From Marinobacter changyiensis (GTDB lineage: Bacteria; Pseudomonadota; Gammaproteobacteria; Pseudomonadales; Oleiphilaceae): a stretch of 64,000 nucleotides of DNA. Each line of letters begins with the position of its first letter. Positions within the stretch are counted from its first letter, which is position 1. The notes beneath the pieces were generated by a model, which saw nothing but the letters and a program-made list of their open reading frames with translations, had not been told where the DNA came from and did not search any database. This document shows positions 35,488-45,065 of this stretch, piece after piece. The DNA is taken from contig NZ_VZZZ01000006.1 of assembly GCF_009193265.1 (NCBI RefSeq), positions 392,547 through 456,546 on the forward strand. Direction: 5' to 3'. Position numbers and translations under genes: made by a program.

Positions 35488-36846
35488 ATGAAACCTAGAC
35501 AACTTGCAGCCGCAATACTGCTTTTAGCCAGCTTCAGTACGCTGGCTTCGGCCGACATCGGCCCGGCCGAGAAACCTGACTTGCGGCTGGGCTTTATCAA
35601 GCTCACCGACATGGCTCCGCTCGCCATCGCCTGGGAACAGGGTTTCTTCATCGATGAAGGTCTGTTTGTAGAGCTCGAAGCACAAGCCAACTGGAAAGTC
35701 CTGCTCGACCGGGTCATCACCGGCGAGCTAGACGGCGCCCATATGCTCGCCGGCCAGCCGCTGGGCGCGACCATCGGCTATGGCACCCGGGCCAACATCA
35801 TCACGGCCTTCAGCATGGACCTGAACGGCAACGGTATCACCGTCTCCAACGATGTCTGGGACGATATGAAGCCGCACCTGACCATGCAAGACGATGGCAA
35901 ACCTGAGCATCCGGTCAGCGCCGCCGCCCTGAAACCCGTAGTGGAAGCCTATAAGGATAAGGGCGAGCGCTTTCGCATGGGCATGGTGTTTCCGGTGTCC
36001 ACCCACAATTACGAGCTGCGTTACTGGCTGGCAGCAGGTGGCCTCAACCCCGGCTTCTATGCACCCCAGAGCGGCGACACCAGTGGCACTTTACAGGCGG
36101 ATGTCCACCTCTCGGTGACTCCGCCCCCGCAAATGCCGGCAACGCTGGAAGCCGGCACCATCCAGGGCTATTGCGTGGGTGAGCCCTGGAACCAGCAGGC
36201 GGTGTTTCAGGGTATCGGGGTTCCGGTGATTACCGATTACGAAATCTGGCCCAACAATCCGGAAAAGGTGTTTGGTGTCTCCGAAGCCTGGGCTGAAGAA
36301 AACCCCAACACCCACCTGAGACTGCTACGGGCAATGATCCGCGCTGCCCACTGGCTGGATGAGAACGACAACGCCAACCGGGAAGAAGCGGTCAAGATCC
36401 TCGCTCGCTCAAATTACGTGGGCGCTGACGAGAAGGTCATCGCCAACTCCATGACTGGCACCTTCGAGTACGAGCAAGGCGACGTGCGCTCGGTACCGGA
36501 TTTCAACGTCTTCTTCCGCTATTACGCCACCTACCCATATCCTTCCGACGCCATCTGGTACCTCTCGCAGATGCGCCGGTGGGGGCAGATCCCGGAGGCC
36601 AAACCCGATGACTGGTACATGAAAACCGCCGCCCAGGTTTATCGGGCTGACCTTTATGAGCAGGCAGCCCAGTCGCTGATCGACGATGGCCTGCTTGATG
36701 CAGGTGATTTCCCGGAGATCGGTGCGGAAAACTTCGTGCGGCCCGAACAAGGTGAACTGATCGACGGTGTGCCGTTCACGCCGCGGACGCCGAACGCCTA
36801 CATCGACAGCTTTGAAATCGGGCTCAAGGGAACGGACACCCTGTGA
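35488..36846 (+). CDS. nrtA: Nitrate ABC transporter substrate-binding protein (NrtA/CmpA family)
   Basis: This 452-residue exported protein has a Sec signal peptide (to about residue 22, TLASA). The family pattern LRLGFIKLTDMAPLAIAWEQ near the mature N-terminus is followed by DRVITGELDGAHMLAGQPL and YCVGEPWNQQAV. It binds nitrate (or nitrite) for import. The signal lacks a twin-arginine or lipobox. It is the first gene of the transporter operon, under a sigma54 promoter and attenuator; CCCAGGGAG precedes the ATG. Confidence 0.92.
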   Translation: MKPRQLAAAILLLASFSTLASADIGPAEKPDLRLGFIKLTDMAPLAIAWEQGFFIDEGLFVELEAQANWKVLLDRVITGELDGAHMLAGQPLGATIGYGTRANIITAFSMDLNGNGITVSNDVWDDMKPHLTMQDDGKPEHPVSAAALKPVVEAYKDKGERFRMGMVFPVSTHNYELRYWLAAGGLNPGFYAPQSGDTSGTLQADVHLSVTPPPQMPATLEAGTIQGYCVGEPWNQQAVFQGIGVPVITDYEIWPNNPEKVFGVSEAWAEENPNTHLRLLRAMIRAAHWLDENDNANREEAVKILARSNYVGADEKVIANSMTGTFEYEQGDVRSVPDFNVFFRYYATYPYPSDAIWYLSQMRRWGQIPEAKPDDWYMKTAAQVYRADLYEQAAQSLIDDGLLDAGDFPEIGAENFVRPEQGELIDGVPFTPRTPNAYIDSFEIGLKGTDTL

Positions 36847-36871
36847 ATAGTTATTTGTCAGGAGAACGATC

Positions 36872-37873
36872 ATGACCACACTGACCAAATCAGGCCCCGA
36901 CAAGCTGCCGGCCATAGGTTCCGCAGCCCGTGTCCTGGCTGAAAAACTCTCGCCCAAAGCCCTCGGGGAGGCTGCCAGGAACCTGCTGCTGCCGCTTATC
37001 GGGATGACCGTGTTCCTGATCTTCTGGCAGCTCATGGCCCCTCAGGTGGATACTTCTCTGGGCGAGTTCCCGGGTCCGACCGATGTCTGGGAGCAGGCCG
37101 GACAACTCTGGCAGGAACACCAATCCGAACAGGCCCGGGCAGACAAGTTCGTCACCATGCAGGAGGAACGTAACGCCCGCATCCTGGCCGATAACCCGGA
37201 TGCGGAAGTCCGTATACGGGACTACCCCGGCGCGCCGACCTTTTTTACCCAGATCGGCACCAGCCTGCTGACGGTGCTGTCAGGCTTTGCGCTGGCCAGC
37301 ATCATTGCAATTCCTATGGGCATCATGATTGGCCTGAACCGGTACTTTGCGGCGGCGGTAAACCCGTTGATCCAGATTTTCAAACCGGTGTCGCCTCTGG
37401 CCTGGCTGCCGCTGGTGACCATGGTGGTGTCGGCAACCTACGTCAGCGATGACCCGATGTTCGAGAAGGCCTTCATCACCTCGATGATCACCGTCACCCT
37501 GTGCAGCCTGTGGCCGACACTGATCAACACCAGTGTCGGGGTGGCTGCTGTCGACCCGGACTTGCTGAATGTCTCGAAAGTACTGCGACTGTCGTTCTGG
37601 ACCCACACCCGCAGAGTGGTTCTGCCTTCGGCGGTACCGATGATTTTCACTGGTTTGCGGGTCTCACTGGGCATCGCCTGGATGGTACTGATCGCAGCCG
37701 AAATGCTGGCCCAGAACCCGGGCCTGGGCAAATTCGTCTGGGACGAGTTCCAGAACGGCAGCAGCGAGTCCCTGAGCCGCATTATGGTCGCTGTACTGGC
37801 TATCGGTTTCATCGGCTTTGTGCTTGACCGAATCATGCTACTGATCCAGAAAAAAGTAGCCTGGAATGAATAG
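36872..37873 (+). CDS. nrtB: Nitrate ABC transporter permease
   Basis: This 333-residue membrane permease has about six helices and the EAA loop region VDPDLLNVSKVLRLSFWTHTRRVVLPSAVP. An insert of about 60 charged residues (EEHQSEQARADK type) between the first helices fits the NrtB subgroup. It forms the channel of the nitrate importer. A CAGGAGAA ribosome site lies 25 bp after nrtA. Confidence 0.92.
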   Translation: MTTLTKSGPDKLPAIGSAARVLAEKLSPKALGEAARNLLLPLIGMTVFLIFWQLMAPQVDTSLGEFPGPTDVWEQAGQLWQEHQSEQARADKFVTMQEERNARILADNPDAEVRIRDYPGAPTFFTQIGTSLLTVLSGFALASIIAIPMGIMIGLNRYFAAAVNPLIQIFKPVSPLAWLPLVTMVVSATYVSDDPMFEKAFITSMITVTLCSLWPTLINTSVGVAAVDPDLLNVSKVLRLSFWTHTRRVVLPSAVPMIFTGLRVSLGIAWMVLIAAEMLAQNPGLGKFVWDEFQNGSSESLSRIMVAVLAIGFIGFVLDRIMLLIQKKVAWNE

Positions 37874-37893
37874 AGAGCGAACAGGAGAGCAAC

Positions 37894-38820
37894 ATGAGTA
37901 AATCTCATCTCGAACTGACCGGCGTACAGATGGCCTTCGATACACCGGAGGGGCCCTTTATCGCCCTCGACGATATTAATCTCAAGATCAGGAAGGGCGA
38001 GTTTGTGTCCCTGATCGGTCATTCCGGTTGCGGTAAATCGACGGTGCTGAACATTGTCGCAGGCCTGCTGCAAGCCACCCGCGGCGGCTGCGTGCTGGAC
38101 GGCCATGAAGTGAACACACCGGGGCCAGAGCGAGCGGTGGTGTTCCAGAATCACGCCCTGATGCCCTGGCTGACGGTCTACGAAAACGTCCAACTCGCGG
38201 TGCAGCAGGTATTCCGTAAAGCCATGAGCCGGCGCGAACGACGGGAGTGGATCATGCACAACCTGGCGCTGGTAAACATGGAACACGCCGCCAACAAACG
38301 CCCGGGGGAAATTTCCGGCGGTATGGCCCAGCGTGTGGGTATTGCCCGGGCCCTGGCGATGAAGCCCAGCGTGTTGCTGATGGATGAGCCCTTTGGGGCG
38401 CTTGATGCCCTGACTCGCGCCCACCTGCAAGATGCTCTGATGGAGATCCAGCAGGATCTTAACAGCACGGTGATCATGATCACCCACGACGTGGACGAAG
38501 CCGTGCTGCTGTCCGACCGCATCATCATGATGACCAACGGACCGGCCGCCAACATCGGCGAGGAGCTGACCATTGACCTGCCCCGACCCCGTAATCGAGT
38601 CACCTTGGCGGACAACCCTGATTACGTTCACTGTCGTCAGGCGGTGTTGTCCTTCCTTTATGAAAAGCAGACCTTTCCCGGCAAAAACAAGGCTGAACCG
38701 GCCCCCTCAACAACGACAACTGAAACCGGAGCAGGCGGAACCGGGTCGAACGCAACCGCCACAGATCACAGCCCGGAAACCGAAAAGCCTGGTCCCGAGA
38801 AGCAACGGGCTATTGCCTGA
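37894..38820 (+). CDS. nrtD: Nitrate ABC transporter ATP-binding protein
   Basis: This 308-residue ATPase has Walker A GHSGCGKST, signature ISGGMAQRVG, and Walker B VLLMDEPFGALD. It is the single-domain (NrtD/NasD) type, without the extra NrtA-like domain of NrtC. The last 50 residues are a low-complexity Thr/Pro/Ala-rich tail (TTTTETGAGGTGSN) unusual for the family. It completes the nrtA-nrtB-ATPase operon. Confidence 0.92.
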   Translation: MSKSHLELTGVQMAFDTPEGPFIALDDINLKIRKGEFVSLIGHSGCGKSTVLNIVAGLLQATRGGCVLDGHEVNTPGPERAVVFQNHALMPWLTVYENVQLAVQQVFRKAMSRRERREWIMHNLALVNMEHAANKRPGEISGGMAQRVGIARALAMKPSVLLMDEPFGALDALTRAHLQDALMEIQQDLNSTVIMITHDVDEAVLLSDRIIMMTNGPAANIGEELTIDLPRPRNRVTLADNPDYVHCRQAVLSFLYEKQTFPGKNKAEPAPSTTTTETGAGGTGSNATATDHSPETEKPGPEKQRAIA

Positions 38821-38946
38821 TACTCAAAGCGGTTTGCGCCACGACGGTGCAGCACGGGCGGGAAATGAGTTGTGGCAGGGCACAGATTTTTGATTCAACC
38901 ACCACCGCAGAGGCTCAACCTGCTGTTTTAGAACACCCTTCCGACA

Positions 38947-38962
38947 TGGCACGGATATAGCA
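38947..38962 (+). promoter_or_regulatory. Putative sigma54 promoter upstream of the FAD reductase-nirBD unit
   Basis: TGGCACGGATATAGCA has GG and GC ten bases apart and a perfect -24 half; the -12 half (TAGCA) is imperfect. The start would be near 38973, with about 120 bases of leader. Confidence 0.55.
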
Positions 38963-38985
38963 GTGTATCAGACAGGGATGAACGT

Positions 38986-39005
38986 CCCGGTCATGGACGA
39001 CCGGG
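38986..39005 (+). other. Hexaloop leader hairpin (ANTAR-target-like)
   Basis: CCCGGTC and GACCGGG form a perfect 7-bp stem with the six-base loop ATGGAC, having A at loop position 1 and G at 4, the features recognised by ANTAR antiterminators such as NasR/NasT. A competing hairpin just upstream (GACAGGGA/TCCCGGTC, loop TGAACG) would share its 5' arm. Confidence 0.6.
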
Positions 39006-39033
39006 CCACCAAACTATTGTTGTTGGCGCTGGC

Positions 39034-39080
39034 GCCAGACCATAAATCCCTTCAGGGGGATGAGGTGCTCTGGCTTTTTT
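39034..39080 (+). terminator. Intrinsic terminator in the leader of the FAD reductase-nirBD unit (attenuator)
   Basis: GCCAGA pairs with TCTGGC and an inner ATCCC with GGGAT, followed by six Ts. It ends 15 bases before the start codon, so it can block the gene unless antiterminated. Confidence 0.75.
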
Positions 39081-39095
39081 CGTTGGAGCAAAAGC

Positions 39096-40331
39096 ATGAC
39101 ACAGCAAAAACTGGTAATCATAGGACACGGAATGGTAGCCCAGCGCCTGCTGGAGCACCTTTGCGAGCGCCCTGCATTGCCCTACAGCGAGATTGTGGTT
39201 CTCAGTGGCGAACCCACCAGCGCCTACAACCGGATTTTATTGTCATCCTGGCTTGCCGGTGATGCCGAGCCGGAAAGTCTGACCCTGAAACCGGATGAAT
39301 GGTTCGCCGAGCACGGCATTTCACTGCGGCAGGGCAACCCGGTTAGCCGAATAGACCCTGACCAGAAACAGGTGCACACCGGCCAGGGCCACATTGAATC
39401 CTATGACAAGCTGGTGCTGGCTACGGGCTCACGTTCGGCCAGTCTCGGGCTGAAGGGTGAAGGCCTCGAAGGTGTGGTTGGTTTCCGGGACCTGCGCGAT
39501 ACCCGCAAGTTGATCGAGATCAGCCAACGCAATCGCCGGGCAGTTGTCATCGGAGGGGGGTTTCTGGGGCTGGAAGCTGCTGAAGGCCTACGGCAACGCG
39601 GCATGTCCGTCACCCTGCTGCACCGTGGCAGCCACTTGCTGAACCGCCAACTGGATGACGTCGGCGGCGCATTGCTGGCGCGTTCCCTGACCGAACGGGG
39701 GATCTCAATTCAGACCCGTACCTCGCCGGTGGCATTACTCGGCAACCATCGGGTCAGGGCTGTTCAGCTCAACAACAACACCCTGATCAGCGCCGATCTG
39801 GTGGTGATTGCCGCCGGCATAACCCCCAACTCGGAACTCGGCAACGAAGCCGGACTGGACTGTGACCGGGCCATCCTCGTCGATGGACGCCTGCAAACAA
39901 GCGATCCGTCCATCTTCGCGCTGGGTGAATGCTGTCAGTTTGACAATCTTACCTTTGGCCTGGTGGACCCGGGCTATCAACAGGCACGGGTACTCGCTGA
40001 GGTGCTTTCTGAGGTAGTGGGCGAAACAGACAGCTCCGCTGTGTATACCCCGGACATTACCCCGACAAAACTGAAAATCAGTGGCATACCGATTTTCTCC
40101 TGCGGCCAGACCCGACCAGACCACAACACCGAATCCGTGGTGTGGCAGGACCACAGCACTAACCGCTACTGCCGTTTACTGATTCGCAACCAGACCCTGG
40201 CCGGTGCGGTACTTTTCGGCGAAACACGGGACGGCCCCTGGTACACCGAACAGATACAGCAAGCCACGGACATCAGCGACTTTCGCAGCAATCTTGTTTT
40301 CGGCCCGGCCTACTGCGAAGCATTGGCCTGA
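39096..40331 (+). CDS. FAD-dependent NAD(P)H oxidoreductase (NasB/NirB N-domain-like)
   Basis: This 411-residue flavoprotein resembles the N-terminal half of NirB and rubredoxin reductases. The FAD-binding IIGHGMVAQRLLE opens the protein, VVIGGGFLGLEAAEGL binds NAD(P)H, and the FAD-binding DPSIFALGEC follows. No iron-sulfur motifs are present. By position it is probably the electron donor to NasA. The start at 39096 (MTQQKLVI) has TTGGAG upstream. nirB follows after 43 bp. Confidence 0.9.
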   Translation: MTQQKLVIIGHGMVAQRLLEHLCERPALPYSEIVVLSGEPTSAYNRILLSSWLAGDAEPESLTLKPDEWFAEHGISLRQGNPVSRIDPDQKQVHTGQGHIESYDKLVLATGSRSASLGLKGEGLEGVVGFRDLRDTRKLIEISQRNRRAVVIGGGFLGLEAAEGLRQRGMSVTLLHRGSHLLNRQLDDVGGALLARSLTERGISIQTRTSPVALLGNHRVRAVQLNNNTLISADLVVIAAGITPNSELGNEAGLDCDRAILVDGRLQTSDPSIFALGECCQFDNLTFGLVDPGYQQARVLAEVLSEVVGETDSSAVYTPDITPTKLKISGIPIFSCGQTRPDHNTESVVWQDHSTNRYCRLLIRNQTLAGAVLFGETRDGPWYTEQIQQATDISDFRSNLVFGPAYCEALA

Positions 40332-40374
40332 ATTCACCGATCACGACTGATCGGATACTGAAAGAGTGCATATT

Positions 40375-42879
40375 ATGAGCAAGAAAACATTAATCGTCAT
40401 CGGCAACGGCATGGTCGGCCATCATTTTCTCGAGCAGTTTGCAGACACGCCTGCGGCGGCTCACTATCAGATCATCGTATTTGGCGAGGAACCGCTGCTG
40501 GCCTATGACCGGGTGCATCTGTCGGAATACTTCGGCGGCTCAACCCACAGCGATCTCGCCCTGGGTACGCTGGACTGGTACAGCGAAAAAGCCATTGATC
40601 TGCACCTGGACGAAGAAGTCACCAGAATTGACCGGCACCAGCGTCAAGTCACCACGCTGCAGGGCAATTACCCTTATGACGAACTGGTGCTGGCGACCGG
40701 CTCCTATCCGTTTGTGCCCCCTATTGAGGGCAACGACCACCCCCACTGCCTGGTCTATCGCACCCTGGCGGACCTGGACGCCATCAAGGCCAGCGCCGAT
40801 GGCGTCAAAAACGGGGTGGTGGTTGGCGGCGGCCTGCTGGGGCTGGAAGCCGCCAACGCCTTGAAGCAGCTTGGGCTGCAAGCCCAGGTGGTGGAATTCG
40901 CACCCCGGCTGATGCCGGTACAGTTGGACACAGACGGCGGAGCAGTGCTGAAACGCAAGATCACCGAGCTCGGTGTACAGGTGCACACGGAAAAAGCCAC
41001 CACCGACATCGTGCCCGGTGAAAGAGCCCGGCTGCGCATGAATTTCAGCGACGACACGCATCTGGAAACCGACCTTATCGTGTTCTCCGCCGGCATACGG
41101 CCCCAGGACACCCTGGCCCGTGCCGCAGAGCTGGAAATTGGCGAACGCGGTGGCATTGTGGTGGACAGCCGCTGCGCAACCTCGGATCCCCACATTCACG
41201 CCATTGGCGAATGCGCCCTGTGGGAGCAACGTATTTACGGCCTGGTAGCACCGGGTTATACCATGGCCCGTACCCTTGCGGCCTGCCTTAATAATGATCC
41301 CGATGCGGCCTTCACTGGCGCCGATATGAGCACCAAGCTCAAGTTGCTGGGCGTCGATGTCGGCTCCATTGGCGACGCCCATGGTCAGACCGAAGGCGCC
41401 CGCAACATCCGCTTTAACGATGAGGCCGCTGGTCACTACAGCCGTATGGTTATCAGCGCCGACGGCAAGAAACTGCTCGGTGCCATCCTGGTGGGCGACA
41501 ACGGCCCCTACGACACTCTGCTGCAATATGCCCTCAACGACATCGAGCTGCCGGAGCATCCGGAAACGCTGATCCTGCCAGAGAGCGAAGGCGGTACCCC
41601 GGCCCTCGGCCCGGACGCCTTGCCCGACACAGCGGCCATTTGCTCCTGTCACAACGTCAGCAAGGGCAACATTTGTGACGTGATTGAGGCGGGCTGCAGT
41701 GATCTTGCCAGTGTGAAGGCCCAGACCAAGGCCAGCACCGGCTGCGGTGGCTGTGCCGCATTGCTCAAATCGGTGGTCGAGAACGAGCTCGAAAAACGCG
41801 GCGTCGAAGTCAGCAAGGACCTTTGCGAACACTTCCCGTACAGCCGCCAGGAGCTGTTTCATCTGGTTAAGGTCAACGGCATCCGCACGTTCAATACCCT
41901 GATCAGGTCACACGGCAAAGGCCGGGGCTGCGAAATCTGCAAACCCACCGTAGCCTCCATTTTAGCCACCTGCTGGAACGAGCACATCCTCGCAACCGAC
42001 CACGTGCCCTTACAGGACACCAACGACACTTTCATGGCCAACATGCAGAAGAACGGCACCTATTCCATCGTGCCACGCATCCCGGGTGGTGAAATCACCC
42101 CGGACAAGCTGATCGTGCTGGGCCAGGTCGCCAAGGAGTACAACCTCTATACCAAGATCACCGGCGGCCAGCGGGTGGACCTGTTTGGCGCCACTCTGAG
42201 TGAACTGCCGGAAATCTGGGAAAAGCTCATCGCGGCCGGATTTGAGACCGGCCACGCTTACGGCAAATCCCTGCGTACGGTGAAGTCCTGCGTTGGCAAC
42301 ACCTGGTGCCGCTACGGCGTGCAGGACAGCGTCGCCATGGCGATTTTTCTGGAGGATCGCTACAAAGGCCTGCGCGCTCCCCACAAAATCAAGATGGCGG
42401 TATCCGGCTGTACCCGTGAATGCGCTGAAGCCCAGAGCAAGGATATCGGCGTGATTGCGACGGAGAACGGATGGAACCTGTATGTCTGCGGCAACGGCGG
42501 CATGCGACCCCGTCATGGGGACCTTTTCGCCATTGATCTGAGCGATCAGGAGCTGATCAGCACCATTGACCGGGTACTGATGTTCTATGTGCGCACCGCC
42601 GACCGCCTGCATCGCACCAGCGTATGGATGGAGAACCTCGAGGGTGGCCTCGGCTACCTGAAGCAGGTGGTACTCGAAGACAGCCTGGGTATGGGTCAGG
42701 AGCTGGAAGCACACATGGAAAGTCTGGTCGGCACTTATCAATGCGAGTGGAAAACTGCAGTGGAAGACCCCGAGAAACGCAAACGCTTCCGTGAGTTCGT
42801 CAACGACGAGCGCAAGGACCCGGTACAGCAATGGACAGAAGAGCGCGGTCAGCGTCGCCCTGTCACCGAACCCGCTTAA
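40375..42879 (+). CDS. nirB: Assimilatory nitrite reductase large subunit
   Basis: This 834-residue siroheme enzyme reduces nitrite to ammonium with NADH. Domains are FAD/NADH (1-400; IGNGMVGHHFLEQ, VVGGGLLGLEAANAL), a BFD-like [2Fe-2S] (CSCHNVSKGN, GCGGCAALL), and the nitrite/sulfite reductase domain with the cysteine motifs SCVGNTWCRYG and SGCTRECAEA that hold siroheme and [4Fe-4S]. The start at 40375 has AAAGAG upstream. nirD follows by 11 bp. Confidence 0.96.
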   Translation: MSKKTLIVIGNGMVGHHFLEQFADTPAAAHYQIIVFGEEPLLAYDRVHLSEYFGGSTHSDLALGTLDWYSEKAIDLHLDEEVTRIDRHQRQVTTLQGNYPYDELVLATGSYPFVPPIEGNDHPHCLVYRTLADLDAIKASADGVKNGVVVGGGLLGLEAANALKQLGLQAQVVEFAPRLMPVQLDTDGGAVLKRKITELGVQVHTEKATTDIVPGERARLRMNFSDDTHLETDLIVFSAGIRPQDTLARAAELEIGERGGIVVDSRCATSDPHIHAIGECALWEQRIYGLVAPGYTMARTLAACLNNDPDAAFTGADMSTKLKLLGVDVGSIGDAHGQTEGARNIRFNDEAAGHYSRMVISADGKKLLGAILVGDNGPYDTLLQYALNDIELPEHPETLILPESEGGTPALGPDALPDTAAICSCHNVSKGNICDVIEAGCSDLASVKAQTKASTGCGGCAALLKSVVENELEKRGVEVSKDLCEHFPYSRQELFHLVKVNGIRTFNTLIRSHGKGRGCEICKPTVASILATCWNEHILATDHVPLQDTNDTFMANMQKNGTYSIVPRIPGGEITPDKLIVLGQVAKEYNLYTKITGGQRVDLFGATLSELPEIWEKLIAAGFETGHAYGKSLRTVKSCVGNTWCRYGVQDSVAMAIFLEDRYKGLRAPHKIKMAVSGCTRECAEAQSKDIGVIATENGWNLYVCGNGGMRPRHGDLFAIDLSDQELISTIDRVLMFYVRTADRLHRTSVWMENLEGGLGYLKQVVLEDSLGMGQELEAHMESLVGTYQCEWKTAVEDPEKRKRFREFVNDERKDPVQQWTEERGQRRPVTEPA

Positions 42880-42890
42880 GGAGAAGACTT

Positions 42891-43259
42891 ATGAAACCAC
42901 GTACCCAATGGGATATCGTCTGTGATGTCAGCGACCTGGTGCCGGATTCCGGCATCGCCGTCTGGACCAGCAACGGCCCGGTCGCCCTGTTCTACCTGCC
43001 GGAGCGCTTGCCGGCCCTGTTCGCCATCGGTCACTTCGACCCCTGCAGCGGCGCCGATGTGCTGGCCCGGGGCATCACCGGCGACATCAAAGGAGAGCCG
43101 GTGGTGGCCTCGCCGATCTACAAACAGCACTTCAGCCTGCTGACCGGGCAATGCCTGGAACATGAGGATGTCCGGGTCCCCGTCTTCCGTGCTCTGGTGG
43201 ACGGTGATCAGGTGCGGCTGGAAATCCCGGTGGCCGGCCGCAGCGAGCAGGCTGCCTGA
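42891..43259 (+). CDS. nirD: Nitrite reductase small subunit
   Basis: This 122-residue Rieske-fold protein pairs with NirB. It shows AIGHFDPCSGADVLARGI and IYKQHFSLLTGQCLE. As in other NirD proteins, the Rieske cluster ligands (CxH and CxxH) are absent. The start at 42891 has AAGGAGA. Confidence 0.95.
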   Translation: MKPRTQWDIVCDVSDLVPDSGIAVWTSNGPVALFYLPERLPALFAIGHFDPCSGADVLARGITGDIKGEPVVASPIYKQHFSLLTGQCLEHEDVRVPVFRALVDGDQVRLEIPVAGRSEQAA

Positions 43260-43282
43260 CTGTGGTTCGGTGGGCCGTTAAA

Positions 43283-43717
43283 CTATTGGTTGAACAATCT
43301 GTTTGCCTGCCCGCCCTGAAGCAGGCCCGCGTTCTTGTCTGAGATCTGGCTGTTCAGAGTCCAGAAATCATACAGCACACCGATGAGAAACAGGCCGCCG
43401 GTGAGCAGGTAGATGATGCCAGTAATCCATTTACCCATGTACATGCGATGGACGCCGAATACGCCGAGAAAAGTCAGCAGAATCCAGCTGATGTTGTAGC
43501 TGGTATCGCCTTCGTTGAAACGGCTGTCTGCTTCCCGGTCCATGGCCGGGATCAGGAACAGGTCGATAATCCAGCCGATAAACAGTAACCCCAAGGTAAA
43601 GAACCAGATCGTTCCGGTGATGGGCTTGCCGTAATAAAAACGGTGGGCACCCAGAAACCCGAAGATCCAGAGCAGGTAACCGATGATTTTGCTGTGTGTG
43701 TCCGGTCTGTTGTTCAT
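43283..43717 (-). CDS. TM2-domain membrane protein (two TM2 units)
   Basis: This 144-residue protein is built from two similar halves, each with a hairpin of two helices and the TM2 pattern (LGAHRFYYGKPITGTIWFFT and FGVHRMYMGKWITGIIYLLT). TM2 proteins are small inner-membrane proteins of unknown role. It is convergent with nirD. Confidence 0.88.
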   Translation of the reverse strand: MNNRPDTHSKIIGYLLWIFGFLGAHRFYYGKPITGTIWFFTLGLLFIGWIIDLFLIPAMDREADSRFNEGDTSYNISWILLTFLGVFGVHRMYMGKWITGIIYLLTGGLFLIGVLYDFWTLNSQISDKNAGLLQGGQANRLFNQ

Positions 43718-43817
43718 AGCTACCCTTAAGCAAAGGTTTGAAGAATGTCGGGTTAGGTTGCAAAACGCATGGCTGAAGTCTGACAGGTCCGCGTAGCCAG
43801 GCTCATACGCAATTTCG

Positions 43818-43832
43818 CTGACCGCCGGTCAG
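43818..43832. promoter_or_regulatory. Inverted repeat CTGACC-GCC-GGTCAG
   Basis: A 6+3+6 perfect inverted repeat in the 205-bp gap between the TM2 and MDR genes. It resembles operators of TetR-type repressors, but no such regulator is nearby. Confidence 0.3.
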
Positions 43833-43922
43833 TCTGACGCAGGAGTTGGATAGCACGGTTCTTTATCTAGGACTTTATTCGTGCGGTCCTGACTTTCCGC
43901 AACATTGCGCGATAAGACGCTT

Positions 43923-45065
43923 TTATTCGTCGATAAGGGCGTAGGGTTTGCCATGCTCCTGCCATTGCGAGTCCGGCACAATGACAATCTTACCGAGGTA
44001 GTTGCTGCCCCGGTTTACGAAGTATTCCTCCGCGTGATGCAGATCCGATAGCCGGAAAGCGCCGTGGAGCACGGGCTTCAACTGGCCGCCACGAATCCAC
44101 GCCATCAATTGCTCCGCTTCTTCCCGGGTACCGTGTGAGACGCCAAAGATCTGTACCTGGTAGAGATAAATCCGGGTCCAGAGAATCTCGCTGATGTTGC
44201 CACCACTCGCCCCGGCAATGCTGAGGCGCGGGTAGGTGCTGCGGGCGTTCATGTCGAAGATCATGATATCGATGAACCGGTCGGTCATCTCGCCCCCCAC
44301 CAGATCCATCACCGCAGTCATCGGTTGGCCGCCGGTGGCCTCTTTTACCCGGTCAACAAAGCTGTCCATATCGGTGCGGTCCAGCACCGCCTCCGCCCCC
44401 AACGCCAAGAGCGGTACGGCTTTGTCCTGCTGACTGAGGGCATAGGGCACAGCACCAATAATGCGGCAAAGCTGAATCAGGGCGGTTCCCACGCCACCAC
44501 TGGCACCGGTCACCAGCACCCGCTCCCCAGCCTGGATATTGGCCGAAGTCAGCATATGCATGGCGGTCTGGTAGGAGCACATCCCCATTGATGCCAGCTC
44601 GGCATCGGACAACTCCGGATTGGGAATGTGATAAAACTGATCCGACGGCAGGACCACGTATTCCGCGTAGCCTCCGTCTGCTCCGTGGCCGTAATAATCT
44701 GGCGTCAGGTTAATATCCCGGCGGTCATCGGTGTAGATGTTGAAATCCAGCAGACCGCGCTCACCAATGCGACTTTCATGCACCCCTTCACCCACCGCCA
44801 CGACACGGCCGGCGATATCCGCACCCTGAATCCGGGGGAAAATCAGAGTCGGCTTGCCGCCCATCTGAAAGGACTGCATTTCCCCTTTTCTGGTGGGGTA
44901 GAGCCCTTCCCGGGCCTTCCGGTCGGTGTTGTTCTTGGCGGTTGCTGTTACCTGCACTAAAACCTGACCCGGCGCCGGTTCTGGCACGGGCATATCCTGA
45001 TATTTCAGTGCGTCGACACCGCCATGGCCGGTAAGAACCATGGCTTTCATGGTGCTGGGGATCAT
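43923..45065 (-). CDS. Zinc-independent MDR-family quinone oxidoreductase-like protein
   Basis: This protein of about 380 residues belongs to the medium-chain dehydrogenase/reductase superfamily. It has MKAMVLTGHGGVDALKY at the N-terminus and the NADPH fold in ERVLVTGASGGVGTALIQL. The catalytic-zinc Cys/His set of alcohol dehydrogenases is not evident, so an NADPH:quinone or enoyl reductase role is likelier. The start at 45065 is used; 45050 is an alternative. It is divergent from katG. Confidence 0.87.
   Translation of the reverse strand: MIPSTMKAMVLTGHGGVDALKYQDMPVPEPAPGQVLVQVTATAKNNTDRKAREGLYPTRKGEMQSFQMGGKPTLIFPRIQGADIAGRVVAVGEGVHESRIGERGLLDFNIYTDDRRDINLTPDYYGHGADGGYAEYVVLPSDQFYHIPNPELSDAELASMGMCSYQTAMHMLTSANIQAGERVLVTGASGGVGTALIQLCRIIGAVPYALSQQDKAVPLLALGAEAVLDRTDMDSFVDRVKEATGGQPMTAVMDLVGGEMTDRFIDIMIFDMNARSTYPRLSIAGASGGNISEILWTRIYLYQVQIFGVSHGTREEAEQLMAWIRGGQLKPVLHGAFRLSDLHHAEEYFVNRGSNYLGKIVIVPDSQWQEHGKPYALIDE

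Noticed and set aside
37438..38631. 397-residue open frame antisense to the nitrate ABC genes
   Set aside because: It spans two well-supported genes in the opposite direction and has shadow-like composition.
40540..41862. 440-residue open frame antisense to nirB
   Set aside because: It mirrors nirB codons; the composition is biased and no motif is visible.
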